DNA of 28,012 nt, taken from positions 1 through 28,012 of the forward strand of contig CAXKVV010000925.1 of assembly GCA_964058805.1 (NCBI GenBank), written 5' to 3'. The translations under genes and the position numbers were made by a program. Positions 1-12,301 of the stretch are shown one piece after another. Source of the DNA: Schoenoplectus triqueter. Its lineage: Eukaryota > Streptophyta > Magnoliopsida > Poales > Cyperaceae. The notes under the pieces were generated by a model. It had not been told where the DNA came from. It saw only the letters and a program-made list of their open reading frames with translations, and made no database searches. Each line of letters opens with the position of its first letter. Position 1 is the first letter of the stretch.

Positions 1-60
1 TGAACACAAGTTTTTTTAGTAGTAATTATATACGGAAGAAACGTGAGAGGTGGGTGTAAA

Positions 61-3000
61 ATGGGAACCAAAGTGCGTCCATCAACACCACCAGCTCCAG
101 GGGAGTCACCACGAGCTGAGGTGGGAGAGATTGACACACGTGCACCTTTTGCATCGGTGAAAGCTGCTGTTAGCCTCTTTGGTGAGGTTATTTCATCCGA
201 CCGCTCATCTGCTGTCAAAAAGTCCAAGGCTCCCCAGACTGAGGTTTATTGTTTATATCTTTTAGTTCTTTCTTTCCTTTTGATTGAATGTTTCCTTTCC
301 AAATTATTCCTGTTCAGATGTTTTGGGAGATATCTTACCCTGAGATTAGGATGGAATTTCTTAAAGCAATTTCTTTACTTTTAGTAAAGAAGTAAAATAG
401 ATAATGTTCATGGGAAGTTATATAATGTTGTTAAAATATCAAAGGGGATTACTTGTGCACAAGCAGTCAAAGAATTGATGTTTTTAGGCTTTTGGAGTTT
501 GAATTTTTTTTAAAGCAAGTACTGTAGGTATTTTAGGAAAAACCATCCTAGTAGAAAATAAATGGGAAATAACCTAGTACAAAAATATTTGAAGGGTATT
601 TCATTGGTGCTGAACTAGTAACGTTAAGTGGATTATCATTGTGTTTGCCATTTGATTTGTGGGTTCAATAGAAATGGAATCATCACTGACTTATCTTTAA
701 GTTGATTTGCTTCCGGCATTCAATTGACTAGATGAGGGCACCAAATGGTAATCAAAGTGGTAGCTAGGTAGGGTGAAAGTAGATTAAATTGTTTAGAAGT
801 ACACAGACTATTATTATGTATCAGTAGGATGATCTGTTTGGAATGTTGTCACGTACTGCTCATCACTTGAATGGTACATATGCATGCTTTATTACTATTT
901 TAATCTGTAAATAATTTAAATATATCAGGTATAACTCGTATTTCTGGAATCTGTGTTGTCTGTTTTTCAGTATTTTTTTTTTAGTAGTAGTAGGCAAAGG
1001 GCCTACTATGAATTTATGTTAATGAAAAAGAAGAAGAGTTTTTACAGGATAATGAAAAGTAAGATAAGCTAAAGTAAATTTGTAAAGCAAAACAATGCAC
1101 ACATAGCTAAGCTAATATAAATTACACAGCGCATTAGATGTTCTAAGCCCTATTTGTCATATGCTAATCTCCACCTCTCTAACCCAAGTTGTATCTGATC
1201 TTGTATTCTGTTAGCTGGGCTCTGCTCTCTCTGAAAAATACACGACTTATGTTCTTTCCATATCTCCCATACTGTGGATGCCCAGACTCTTGGTCTGTTA
1301 TTTGCTCGTGCATGGCCCCATATTGCAGTGATGGAGATTAACCCTTGTATGGATCCTACTGCTGTCCTGCTTTTCAGTATCAAAAACAATTGATTTAAAC
1401 AATGAAAATTGTTAAAAGACATACTAATTGCGGGGATGATGTATTTATTTTGTTTTATTGCTGTCAAATGTACAATAAGGCCAGTCCTCAAATTTACACA
1501 AGAACTGGCATGTTGGGTATTTTCATGATTTTAGATTCTGCTTGCTGATCATAATAATTAGTTGCTTTTTTTCATCAAAAGATGCCTTTTTGGTAGTTTA
1601 AAAATAATGATTTAATATTTTTATATTTCGAAACAGAGAGTACTGGCAAAGGAAACAGAACTGCACCTGGCCCAGATGGAGCTAAAAAAGTACGAGCAGC
1701 AGCTTGAGAATGCAGAGACAACACGTTCTCAGGCACTGACTGAACTTGAAAAGGCCAAAATCACTGTTGACGAGCTAACCCACCGGCTAAAGGAGATCAA
1801 CAAATCCAAGGAGCTCGCCATCAAAGCCACCAAAGAAGCAAAATCTAAAACTGCTGGCCTTGAGAGCTCTGGTACTATAACAGACAGCTCTCTAAAGAAA
1901 GAATTAGACTGTGCAAGGGAGCAGTATGTGGTTGCATTTGCTGATCTTGATGCAGCTAAACAGGAACTGAGGAAGCTGAAGAAGGATTTTGAGACTTCGC
2001 TTGAGACCAAGCTATCTGCTGTGCAACAGGAATCTGATGCAAAGCAACTATCAGAGGTGAACACAGAGAGGGCTGCTCAGCTATCACAGGAGATAGTGGC
2101 AGCACAGGAGTCACTCTTGCATGTGAAGGCTGCCACAGAGCAGGCCCAACAGGAGGAACTGAAGATCCAAGCAGAGAAAGACACAGCCAGGCAGAAGTAC
2201 AAAGAAACACTGGAGGAAACAAAAAGGAAAATAGAAGAATTGAAAAAGGATTCTGATCCAGCTGCCACTTGTGAGGGCCTTGAAGGGAAGCTGGCAGAGA
2301 CAAACGTTGAGATAGAGGAAGTGAAGAAGAAAATAGAGGAGGCTCGTGCTGCTGATCTGGCAGCGATTGCAGCTGTAAACAATGAGCTTGATGATGCAAA
2401 GGAAATGCTGCACAAAGTGTCAGAGGAGGAGACCACTGTGAGAAACCTTGTGGAGTCACTGAGGCTGGAGCTTGAGGCAGTAAAGAAAGAGCATGAGGAG
2501 CTCAAGCTCCAGGATGCAGAAACTGAGGCTGTCATTGGTGACCTCCACCTCAAGCTGCAGAAGTGCAAGGCTGAGCTTGAGGGAGCTGCTGCTGCCGAGT
2601 CCAAAGCTACAGCTTCATCTGATGAGCTCTTGCATGCTCTAGAGCAACTCTCTACTGAGTCTAAGACTGCATTACAGGTTCATTTTCATTTCATTCACGA
2701 TTTTGCAACAATTGAATTTGGTAGTTCTTGTATAGGAAAGTTTATTTCATACTGCACGATCCAAGGACTTATTAACAAGTGTAGGTCTGTTTATTTTCTT
2801 GTAAATTCTTTTAGTTGATATTGGTAAATTGTATTGGTATTGGTATTATATTGAATTAGATTGATGATATCTTAAAGAAAAGTCTAGGTGTATGCTATGG
2901 AATACACATGGCTTTAATTCTTATTGCTGAAAGTATGTATTTAGCAGTATATATCCATGTAAAGATGTGTAGTTCTTGTGGAGTACATAAATTTCCAAGA

Positions 3001-4027
3001 AAGAAATAGATGTTTCCTCTAGTAGATGCAAGTAAGTTTCTGATTGGTACTTGCCTGTATCTTACTGGTAGGGATCCTGATAGATGTAAACAATTCCACC
3101 ATGCCAAGACGGCAATAGTTTATGAGACCCATCCTTAGTATCGCTTAAACCTACTTTTGCCCTTCATCAATTGCTGAAATGAACTAGAGCATTCTGAATA
3201 ATTGTTGTGTTTTAATGAAATTCTGTAAGCTACTGATCAATCAAGAAGCATTGTGTCAGTAACCTTACTTACAACACTATATACAGGACGCAGAGGTAAT
3301 GAAGAAAACTGCAGAAGAGCTGAAAGTGGAGGCAGAAGCTGCACGTCGTTCTTTAGCAGAGGCAGAGAAGAAGCTCCAGGAGGCTCTCAAAGAGGCAGAG
3401 GAAGCAAAGGCTTCTGAAACCATCGCTCTCAACCACATTAAGGAACTCTCTGAGCATGCCCATGCCGCCCGTGCCTCGACCTCCTCCGAGTTGGGAGGAA
3501 CCCCTGCCAAGATCACCATGTCCAAAGAGGAGTTTGATTCATTGAGTCACAAGGTTGAGGAGGCTGAGAAGCTGAGTGAGATGAAGGTAGCTGCAGCTAT
3601 GGCACAGGTTGAGGCAGTGCGGGCAAGTGAGAATGAGGCAATCAAGCGCCTCGAGGCAGCTCGCAAGGAGATGGAAGAGATTGAGACATCAACAGAGGAG
3701 GCTTTGAAGAGGGCTGAGATGGCTGAGGCAGCAAAGAAGGCGGTGGAAGGAGAGCTCAAAAGGTGGCGTGAGAAGGAGCAGAAGCGCACTGCTGAGGCCG
3801 CAGCTCGCATCCTGGCTGAGTCACAACAAGCCACTCCACCTGCCCAGCCTGTGGCGCCAGCCTCACCTGTGCCGAGGCCTACTGTGGCTACAGAAAGCAG
3901 CCATCAACAACACCATCATAAAAAGAAGTTCCAGGCAGCTATCACGAGCATTTTCTATAAACGGAAGGGGCATTCGCATACTGATGCTTCCTCCACTTCT
4001 TACCTCCCTGGCGAGAGGCATGCCTGA
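61..4027 (+). CDS. TREPH1: WEB-family coiled-coil protein, TREPH1-like (3 exons)
   Basis: Exons are 61-243, 1637-2677 and 3287-4027, with both introns in phase 0 and good GT/AG sites. The joined frame is open for 654 aa, close to the roughly 650 aa of Arabidopsis At5g55860 (TREPH1), the WEB-family member it most resembles. Near the N-terminus (residues about 21-42) is the family motif VGEIDTRAPFASVKAAV followed by LFGE. The rest is almost all Glu/Lys/Ala-rich heptad coiled coil (DUF827/WEB region). It includes the conserved stretch AAMAQVEAVRASEN and, just before the tail, KAVEGELKRWREKEQK. The C-terminal tail is Pro/His-rich, then basic (HHKKKF), and ends near TSYLPGERHA, matching the family's SYLPGE ending. 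Family members act in light-driven chloroplast movement (WEB1/PMI2) or touch signalling (TREPH1). The start at 61 is chosen because it opens the conserved N-terminus; an upstream in-frame ATG at 43 is less like the family. No damage is seen. The function in this species is inferred. Confidence 0.93.
244..1636 (+). other. Intron 1 of the TREPH1-like gene
   Basis: This phase-0 intron starts GTTTAT after codon GAG and ends at AACAG before AGAGTACTGG. It is AT-rich and long. Apart from the antisense LINE remnant at about 970-1380 I see nothing in it. Confidence 0.85.
970..1380 (-). mobile_element. LINE (non-LTR retrotransposon) 3' remnant, antisense in intron 1
   Basis: On the minus strand a 113-codon frame (1491-1150) contains RVWASTVWEIWKEHKSCIF, then a run ending LERWRLAYDK. 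This matches the region typical of the extreme C-terminus of plant LINE ORF2 proteins (pattern W.iWkeRN..iF followed by an I..el..W helix). No reverse transcriptase domain is present, so this is a 5'-truncated fragment. A T-run near 970-982 on the plus strand would be its poly(A) tail. I did not find target-site duplications. The limits are approximate. Confidence 0.6.
2678..3286 (+). other. Intron 2 of the TREPH1-like gene
   Basis: This phase-0 intron runs from GTTCATT to TATACAG. The short frames inside it resemble no family, and I see no other element. Confidence 0.85.
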
Positions 4028-5271
4028 AGCCCAGGTTTGATTTTCAAACTATGGATGACTACCTGTTAAGGTTCATGCTGTGTAATATTGCTGGGTGTTT
4101 TCTGTGGGTTTTTGGATTTGGCACCTGTTTTATTTTTTGGTTCTATGGCTTGTGTATAATTAAATTAGTAGCCATTTGTTGAGCTGCTTCTCAATTGGGT
4201 TATGGCTTCCATTTGTTGTAGATAGGATGTATTTGCATAATCTGTGATATGGTGTCTATCTTTTAGCTCTTGGAGTGGCTTTATGACTTGTTAACCTGTT
4301 GATGTTTCATATGTAATGATAACTAGTGTTCAGACCTGTTTGCTGTTTTAGATTTCTTCTATTCTACTTTCCTTTACAAGGGTTTCATTTTTTACTACCC
4401 CAATTTATTTGGGATTAAAGGCTTGTTGTTGTTGTTGTGTTGTCTTACTTCGTACAATGAAAAGTGTACTACATAATATCTTCTTCTTTTTTTTTCCATT
4501 TTGGTCATGTATGTAGGGAGTGGTGGGGCTGGAGAGTGGAGACTTGTAGATGAGATTAAGCATAAATATGAAGTGTTGCGATGATATAATAAATGATGAA
4601 AACAGAGGTGTTATCAGACAGGCCTTCTTGGTAGTTATCATTTTTTCTTTCTTTCTTGGTGCACAGTTCTCACAACTTCTGATTTGCTCGCCTTGTTGCC
4701 GATTTTTATATAGTAAATGATTGAATGCTTTCATGACTCGCAATTATTTGTAGAGAGTATAGCCTGATTTCAGCTCCTCACCCTGCTGCCTAGCTAATAC
4801 CAGCTTAGATAATAAATGTGAGCTACCAGCTATGTTGCTTAGATACCATTATGTTACAAGTAATAAAGGTGAATAAATCTAAAATATTTAAGTGAAACAC
4901 ATCCAATGTAATATTTTCCATTTTTTAGTTCAGGCGAACTATCTTGGTTTTTCTTCCAGTTTTAGGTGGAATATTTCATTTCCATTAGCCAGCATCAACA
5001 TTATGTACTCACAGAAAAATTAGATACAAAGAAGTATGTTGACTGTAACATCTCAATTTTTTTGTTTATCAAAAAGGTATTTCCATTATAATATCAAATA
5101 TCATTTTGACTACATTTTGATAATAGTAAGAGGAAAAAAAAAGAGAAGAAAAGAACGATGTTTTATCACATTATTGGTATACAAGGTCTCATAGGTCCTC
5201 TTAATTAATTCTAATTTAGAATAGAAATAGCATCTGTCAGAAAACCAATCCTGTTTCTAGTTACAGCTAGC
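4028..5271. other. Space between two convergent genes (3' UTRs)
   Basis: This stretch lies between the stop of the TREPH1-like gene and the stop of the WAV3-like gene, so it holds both 3' ends. It is AT-rich with several AATAAA-like strings (for example near 4587 and 4810), none of which can be assigned with certainty. The only recognisable element is a retroposon tail at 4380-4438. Confidence 0.7.
4380..4438 (+). repeat. Retroposon 3' tail remnant ending in (GTT)n
   Basis: The core AATTTATTTGGGATTAAA is followed by GGCTT and about five GTT units. From general knowledge, this resembles the 3' end shared by plant RTE-type LINEs and some plant SINEs, which finish in (TTG)n. A second diverged copy lies at 27164-27216. 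No body of a SINE or LINE is recognisable upstream, so only the tail can be supported. Confidence 0.5.
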
Positions 5272-7687
5272 TTAGAACCGTGCATTCTCGAAGCCATGAA
5301 GATCACTAACCCGATTCTGAGACTTCCTCATTATAGCAACCTTAGCCAACTGCTCAGCTGCACGCCAAGCTGATGTTGGCGTGAGCGGCTCTCTGCCTCC
5401 CCCTGGAACCACTGGCATTTGCTGTTGCCTCCTCTGGTTATGTCGGTGGCTCTGGACTCCCCGTCTCCGTAGGATCTCAACCAATTCAGCCTCGATATTT
5501 GGGACTAGATCTTGAGCCATAGATGGAGGACACTGTAATAGTAGGGATCGAGCTGAGCTGAGCAGGTGTAGAGCTGTTGCAAAATCATTAAGTTCAACAA
5601 GCCGTCTCGACTCAACTACAGCACGAAAAGTAACAAAAAGGTTCCGCAAATGCAGGGATGAGTTTTGGGCTGGTACAGGAGGCAAGAGAAGTGGAGGTTG
5701 TTCTACTCTGCTTGACGCGACCAGTGTTGCTGGATCTTGATGTGTGCACTTGACACAAAAGGAGAGGGAACGATGGCGTTGTTTTAGTGGAACTCTGAGC
5801 TCTAATAGCAGCTCTACCTCCTGTCCTGCATGCAGGTCCCCCAAAGAAATTGACGACCCTGTACCACCAATACCAGAAATGATGCCAGCTCCATTGAATG
5901 AGTAACGGTATACTGCAGTAACCTCTCCTACGCCTGATGGGAGAATAAACTGTAAACTCATATCCCGCATTACCACACTGATGAGCCCAGCAACACACTT
6001 CATCAGGGCATCTTCTTTCTCTTCTTCCTCAGTAGTCTCTTCTTTGTCTTCTGATGGGACCTCTAGGTGCACAAATTTGGTTGTACCATGCTGTGGTGAG
6101 TTCTGGTGATTATTACTTTGCTGCTGCTGAAGGTGTTTGTCTGATATAAGCATAATGGTTGCCACCGGGTTGCACTCACGCCGTTCCTCTAACACTCTTT
6201 TAGCCTTTTTTAGTGCATCACTAGGTGACACAACCAAGACCTGACCTTGCTTTGTGGCTGAACAAACAACCAGCCTGTCAACAATTTGCCGTGCAGTTCT
6301 TTGCCCCTGCTTTGTCATTCGGCTGAGGGGCATGAGTCTTTTTGTAACGCTGCCTGAGAAAGCAACGATGGAAAGTCGGTCGGTTGGACCCATGGATGCA
6401 ATTATTGGCCGAATTGTCTGTTTCAACGTCTGGAGCTTGTCAGCGGTCATCTCTGGGCTGACTTCTAGGACAACCACAAGATCCATGGGTGCCCGGCTGG
6501 CTGCTTCTGATGCTGACCTGGAAGTTGGGGCCTTCACTCTGACAGCAATAACATAGCTCACGTGCCTTCTTCCTGAGGAAACTAGAGCTGCTTCAGGCAT
6601 AACACTAATAGAAATATTACTTTTTTGGCTGTTTAATGTAGAGGTGGCTGAGTGGCGTTCAATGACATCGTCTTCACAAACCTTTCCATCTCCATCAGCC
6701 TCTTCATAAGTGCCGCCATTCCTATCACTATTACCATCAAGTTCTTCCTCGTCAACCTCCGGTATGGGATTGAATGTGGCAGGGGGTGTCATATTGCCTC
6801 GGTGACTACGATTAGGGCTACGGACACTTGTTATATTTGAAAGAGATAATGGTTCATCATCATCGTAGGCCTTGTAATTGACTACCGGCTTGCGAGTCGG
6901 TACATGTCTGTGCATTGAGTGTTTGTTGAATTCAGTAGTAAGAGGAAAGCAAACAGGACATACTCTTTCACCTTCCCTTGTACCTTGTAACCTCTTGATA
7001 TTTTCTCCACATTTTTCACATCTACTCTGCCATTATGACAACCCATATATACAGCAATATTAGTTCCAAATTAAACTCAATTATCCTTCTTCTTTTTTTA
7101 ATTCTAAGTAAGGCATAAAAATGATGGTGAAAATACATAACAAAAACAACTAACATACGCACCCGAGTGGAGAGAAGTGAAGATTTGAAAAGAGAGAAGG
7201 GAGATGATGTTTTGGGGGAGGAAGGGGTGCTAGAAGGAGACTGGAAGATAGAAGCGAAGCTCTTCTTGAGCTTCGACAGCGGGGGTGGAGTGTAGGACCG
7301 CCACTTCTGTGCCGGTGATGGGGCCTCCCATTCCAGCAATACCTCCCCCCTTTCACTCCCACTCTCATTCTCATGTGTTTCATCGGTCTTGATAATTCTC
7401 TCCGACTTTGTGCCACGATCGATTCGGCAACGGAGAAGAGAAAGAGGTGTTGATCCTGAATTAGATTCTCTGTTGGTGCTGCTTGTAGCAATAATAGAAA
7501 GGGTGTTGTTTGTGTTGCTAGTACTGTTATGGGAGGTTCTGAAAGCAGAGAAGAGGCTGAGTTTGCTAGGAAGCTCTCTGTCTCTGTTTCTTGGAGTGGA
7601 GGTGACAGAGGCAGCGGCACTTTCCGACGGCGCCTTTGTTTCCCTCTCTCTCCCAAATAGCATCATTCTTCTCCAGCCCTTCCCCAT
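5272..7687 (-). CDS. WAV3-like vWA protein with non-canonical zinc finger
   Basis: Exon 1 is 7687-7163 and exon 2 is 7026-5272 (phase-0 intron, donor GTGCGT, acceptor GGCAG), giving 759 aa. The start MGKGWRR matches the M-x-x-GWR opening of the WAV3/WAVH family of RING plus vWA E3 ligases, which act in root gravitropism. A Ser-rich N-terminal region follows. Where the RING is expected, the sequence has only C178-x2-C181 and C198-PV-C201; the central His/Cys half of a C3HC4 RING is missing. After DDDEPL comes an acidic linker, then the vWA domain (about 355-500). Its MIDAS reads E363-V-S-P-E367 instead of D-x-S-x-S, and the later DGQ is DKH. Flanking family signatures such as DRLSIVAFS, LMPLSRM, NPVATIMLIS and the C-terminal helical region are kept. 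The frame is open throughout. Ubiquitin ligase activity is doubtful; a scaffold or substrate-binding role is inferred. Confidence 0.88.
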
Positions 7688-7726
7688 CTCTCTCTGTCTC
7701 TCTGTCTCTCTGTCTCTCTCTCTCGA
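7688..7726 (-). repeat. GA/CT microsatellite directly upstream of the WAV3-like start
   Basis: The plus strand shows CTCTCTCTGT-type units repeated up to the start codon. In the mRNA this would be a (GA)n leader immediately before the ATG. Such tracts are common in plant 5' UTRs and can bind BBR/BPC factors; binding here is inference. A second CT tract lies at 8457-8476. Confidence 0.75.
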
Positions 7727-8510
7727 TTCGGAGCTCTTTCTCTACTCACGGCCGTGGCCTTTTTCTGGGGGCGCTGGACTCATTATTACTTGCTTTCTCT
7801 AGAGATTTTGTATCCAATATTTTACCATTTTAAAATTTAAAACTTCAAAGATAACGAAAGGGACACGGTGGCACCATGGAATGGAACAAAATTTCTCCGT
7901 TGCACAATCATTTGTAAAACATTCTGTTGTAAGTCACTGACTGTAGGTCCCCGTTTGTTACCCCCATTGAAGAAGGAAGCCGTTGGACCAGTGAATCAGT
8001 GATTCGTACAGGGTTATATATACAGAGAAGAGAAACAAAGGACCCCAGCATGGAGGGTATGGAATGGTGTCTAAAACGGGCACAAACAGAGCATTAAATA
8101 AAAAGAAAGCGGGTGACGTCGCATCTTCACGTACCGCTGTGGGTACACGACAAACTGCGCCATTTATTATCTATCCATCTCTCGGCTCTAAAAAGTCTCT
8201 TTTCTTCTCTGTAACTCTCTCTGTTCAGAAAGGAAGAAAGGAAGAAAGGAAGCCGGCTGGATTAACGGAATTGCTTCGCCCCGCCAGCAACGTCCCCACG
8301 CGCTCAGCTGGATCTCATTTGTTGCCATTTTGTGCATTTGGTTTTAATCTATTACAACGATCATCGCCTCTTTTTGGATTTGAACGCGTGGCGCTCTCTA
8401 CTTTGACCGAATCATGCGTTGCCTTCTGGTTTCCCCTCCCTCCATGTTACTATTTAGTCTCTCTCTCTCTCTCACTCTGTCTGTCAATTAACTCAATTGT
8501 CAATTGTTAA
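7727..8510. promoter_or_regulatory. Upstream region of the WAV3-like gene
   Basis: This stretch is less AT-rich than the DNA to its right. It contains a TGACGTC element (about 8113), two GGAAGAAA-type units near 8230 and a plus-strand TATATATA at about 8014, which could drive a rightward transcript. The plus frame at 8064-8510 (148 codons) is low in complexity and resembles no family, so I do not call it a gene. I infer that the region is the promoter and leader of the minus-strand gene. Confidence 0.45.
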
Positions 8511-11160
8511 TTAGTAAAAAAAACTAAAATGAGAAGATTGTTTTTATTTGACAAAAGGAGTGAGATAGACGTCGATTAGTGAGTTTGGACAGCTACACAC
8601 CTGTGTGGCGCATGCATTTGTGGCATCTTGTGTGGCATCTGTTCTTTTTGGCCATCATCAGAAATTGGAGCTGATAAACACAATCAAGATTTTTTTCTTG
8701 CAATTAGGCGTTGAAAAAGTATTTCATGCACGGTTAATTTTACTGTGACATTCAAATTTTATATGCAACAGTGATATGCTCTATTCACAAAATATGGAAT
8801 TATGCAAAAAGAATATTCATTTGAAAAAAAAACTCTATCATAGCTATCATAATTGCAAGATAAATCCTTGGAAAGAAGTCGGTGTTTTTATAGAATATAC
8901 TGAATTTCGAAAAAAAAATCTAAAATAATATGGGTACAATACTCGTTTGTAAAGTATAATGATATAAATTACTATGAACAAGAAAATTCCAAATATGACC
9001 AAAAAAAGTAACATTTTTAGTCGTGGAGTATATAGTTGCGTGGACCATTCTATTTTACTTGCATTGGGCGGCTAATGAAGAATTTTAAATTCTTTGCATT
9101 TTGACTTCAGAATTTGGTTATCTCGTAGCTCAAAAAATGGGTTTATAATTTATAAACTTATGTTTAAAATTGAAAACATGTTATCCAAGAGCATGTATGT
9201 TTGACATTTCCCCCCTAAATACTAGCAAAATTAATTGGACCTATAATATACACGTTACTGATGCCTAAATGCATGTACCTAATATGAACCGTGAATATAG
9301 ACATCATACTCAGATATTCGTATTGAAGGCATGTGATTATGAAATGTATTTGAAAATTAAAATATAGTGTTGTCAAATATTTAACACTTGAATTTTGGGT
9401 AAATACAGAATTTACGGAATAATTGTCAATACTCTGAAGCGTTTCTATGAAATGTTGCATTTTTTTTTACTTTCTTTTTGAAATGGTTGGTTACCAGTTC
9501 GTTAGATAAAAAGTACTAAAATATTCTAAAAGTACGATTCATAGTTTTGAAAACTAAAGAATAATTAATCATTTCATCAAAATATATTTTGTAGCAAAAT
9601 TTGGAAGAAAGCTTTACACGAAGAAAATCCATTTTTAGAAGAAAACTTTATTAAAACAAAAGATAAGAAGATAAATATGTGGTGTGATATAAACTTTTCA
9701 AATGGTTCTTATTTCTGCACATTTGTCAACAAATTAGAGCTACCAACTAGCCAAACACCCCATATAAAATTCTTTCAAATATTCATGATGCGTTATTAAA
9801 TCTATTATACAATGAATTTAGCCAATTAGCCGTTAATCCCAAGGTCAACCCTACTATTCTTATTTTAAATTTCAGATTGCTTAGACTTCTAAGCAAGTGT
9901 GCCCTTGCTTTCATTTTCACAATCAATAAAACCGTGTTTAGAAAAGCGGTATTAAATGACGATCATTGTTATTTGAGATGGGCAATTTTATTAAATTTTA
10001 AGTAATTCCTTGAGTAGAGTAATCTCTATCATTCGTCTAATGTTGACTTTGTTATTAAAAAAAATGACGTATGTGTCAATAATTGGCTCTTTCTGAAGCT
10101 AGAGATTTTTTTTTTCTCTCAGCTAACTTGTTTTTTTTGTGATGATATTTGAAACACAAATATATATGCTCTGATATTAAAATATCATGAAGTTTTGTGG
10201 AGTTCATGATATTAATATATTAGCAAGTTTTATGCGTCAGCAATCCAATTGTACATAATTATTAAAATTAAATCCGCGGATCAAAATTTTCATATATAGT
10301 TTCAAATTGAGTTTCGAACTCAGAATCTCTTACATGGAAACTTATGTCTTATATTCAATATAATTTGTACTTATATTATTAAACATAAAAGTCTTTAATA
10401 TAAATTATTGTTTAATGCGGCTTTGTGGAAAGCGCCTATGGAATATTGATTTCTTTTTTCTAAAACTCCGAAATGGTATTATTGAAAAATGGTTTTTATT
10501 CGATGAACTCATTTTTTTTTATGAACAACCAAATTTTGGTAACAAAAAAAAGCCGCAGCATTATCTAGACACGCTTCTTGATTTTATTAGGTCAAGAAAT
10601 GGAACTCCACTTCTAGCAATTTAATGGCTAGGCCACGATTAAGAACACCTAACTCATTCCACTACTAGACAACTAATTCTGAAAATGACAAGTTTATGGG
10701 ATTTTAGAATTATTGTCGAATCATTCATACAGTAGAATTTCATATTTTGTTTTCTTAAATAAAAAGATTAATTTAAATAGTTTGATTAAAAATGGAAAAG
10801 TGCAAGCAAACAAAAATCAGAAGTTTAGGAGGTCAAATCACATAAAAAAGTTGAGCACCACTAAACAAACACAAAACGTTAAAGGACTAATCTAGGATCC
10901 TCCTTTAGTAAAATAAATTAACACTTGACGTGACTTTAATTAATTAGTATTTGAATGCTAGAGAGAAATAAGAGCGATTGAGGAGGTGCCAACCAAGGTC
11001 TACGCTGCTAGGCTGCTACTGTAAATTGTAAATGAAGAAGCTAGCCTCTACAGAAGTCAAATTTTACAAACAAGTCATCATAAAAAAAATATATATATCT
11101 TGATAAGTGGTGGCATGGTTTTCCGTACGCTATCTTGTTTTATCTCACAGCTGTCACAAA
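8511..11160. other. AT-rich intergenic DNA
   Basis: No frame longer than about 80 codons resembles a known family. RY-type CATGCA elements occur near 8610-8617. The stretch is low in complexity with many A and T runs. A short perfect hairpin at 10181-10213 is the only distinct structure I see. Confidence 0.7.
10181..10213. repeat. Perfect 11-bp inverted repeat (hairpin)
   Basis: The arms AATATCATGAA (10181-10191) and TTCATGATATT (10203-10213) are exact reverse complements around an 11-nt loop. There is no T-run or gene next to it. It may be the core of a decayed MITE or chance in AT-rich DNA. Confidence 0.5.
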
Positions 11161-11167
11161 TAAAATT

Positions 11168-11400
11168 ATATTGGGAGATTATGCTATAAATTAAAATAAT
11201 TTTAAATCATTTAATTTTGGATATGGATGGCTAAGATAAATTTTATAAATTAAAATAATTTTAAATCATTTAATTTTGAGTATTGAATGGCTAAAATATT
11301 TTTTTAATATAATTAGAAAAGAGAGGTTGATGAGTGAAAATTATTACCGTTGATTAATAAAAGCAGAATTTGCCAATTATTTTATATAGGGATTATTCTA
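11168..11400 (+). repeat. Dispersed repeat, copy A, with internal 59-60 bp tandem duplication
   Basis: Within it, a unit of about 60 bp beginning TATAAATTAAAATAATTTT is present twice (from 11185 and 11244), each followed by a variant of ATGGATGGCTAA. The part after the second unit, including AGAGGTTGATGA and CGTTGATTAATAAA, matches the reverse complement of 19988-20160. The family is unknown; a MITE or another non-coding transposon remnant is likely. Confidence 0.65.
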
Positions 11401-12301
11401 AATGCTCTCAAATCAATTTTGATTCATTTTGAAATCTAAATTTGGATATTGTGTAACAACGCACATTTGACTATTATAAATTACAAAAAATGACTTCATA
11501 GTTTTTTATTCCTAAATGGCTACAAAACAATTGATAGGTGCTAAGGAGCAAGGAGTTGAGGACTTAGAGGTAGGTATAATATCCCTTCATCCCTTCAACA
11601 TATTTCTAAAATAACAGTTATCTTTCAAACTAAAAGCAAGTTTTATATGTTCTGTTTTAATCTTAATCTTCAGGCTAAGATGCAAAATATTTTAAGTCGA
11701 AAGATTGTTAAGTTCGACATATATATATTTTCATGAAACATCAACAATAATATATGACACATTTTCTTTAATTTCATATGAATGGCGCTATAGTCTAAAG
11801 CCCTTAAAGAATGAGATACCACTGTACCGGCACCCATTTGTCCAAAATACTTGGTCTTATTTTTTTTATATATATATTTTTTTTACATTAGTTTCTGTTA
11901 CGTTAAATTCTTCTATATAGTCACTTCCTTGTAACACCACACGCAAAATTCAATTATCTTTGTTTTTTCAAAAGTATAAATATTACATATTACGTAATTT
12001 TCTGGATATTTTATTTCCAAAAATAAAAATTTAAGTTTTCCTCAGACCAACTTTTGACTTCTCTCCTAATATTTCGTTTATAGAGTTGCATGCTAGAATT
12101 GTGAGGTGTAAACCATGGAACCAACTATTAATTACTAATAAGACAATTACCTAATATCTGTCAAACGAATATTTCTACACATTGTTCAGACTTCAGAACT
12201 CACTGACTTGAGAAAGACAAAATTGTCCCAATTGCATGCAGTTGCCTGGTGCGTGTGTGATTACGTACAAAACCAGTACTTCCCTCAGATTGCTTGCTTC
12301 A
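11401..12301. other. AT-rich intergenic DNA left of the MULE
   Basis: No gene or clear repeat is seen. The last bases lead into the target duplication of the MULE insertion. Confidence 0.65.

Noticed and set aside
1729..2604. Several minus-strand frames (up to 175 codons) opposite the TREPH1-like exon 2
   Set aside because: Ser/Leu-rich shadows of a Glu/Lys/Ala-rich coiled-coil coding strand; no family match and no splice logic.
8064..8510. 148-codon plus frame downstream of a TATATATA
   Set aside because: Low-complexity content, a Ser/Leu run from the CT tract, and no family resemblance; more likely promoter DNA of the minus-strand gene.
10300..10320. GAGTTTCGAACTC, similar to a Pol III B box, possibly a SINE or tRNA remnant
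   Set aside because: No A box, no cloverleaf and no poly(A) tail nearby; the string is also palindromic by itself.
10415..10895. Plus frames of 60-69 codons in AT-rich DNA
   Set aside because: Lys/Asn/Phe-rich composition expected from random AT-rich sequence; no motifs.
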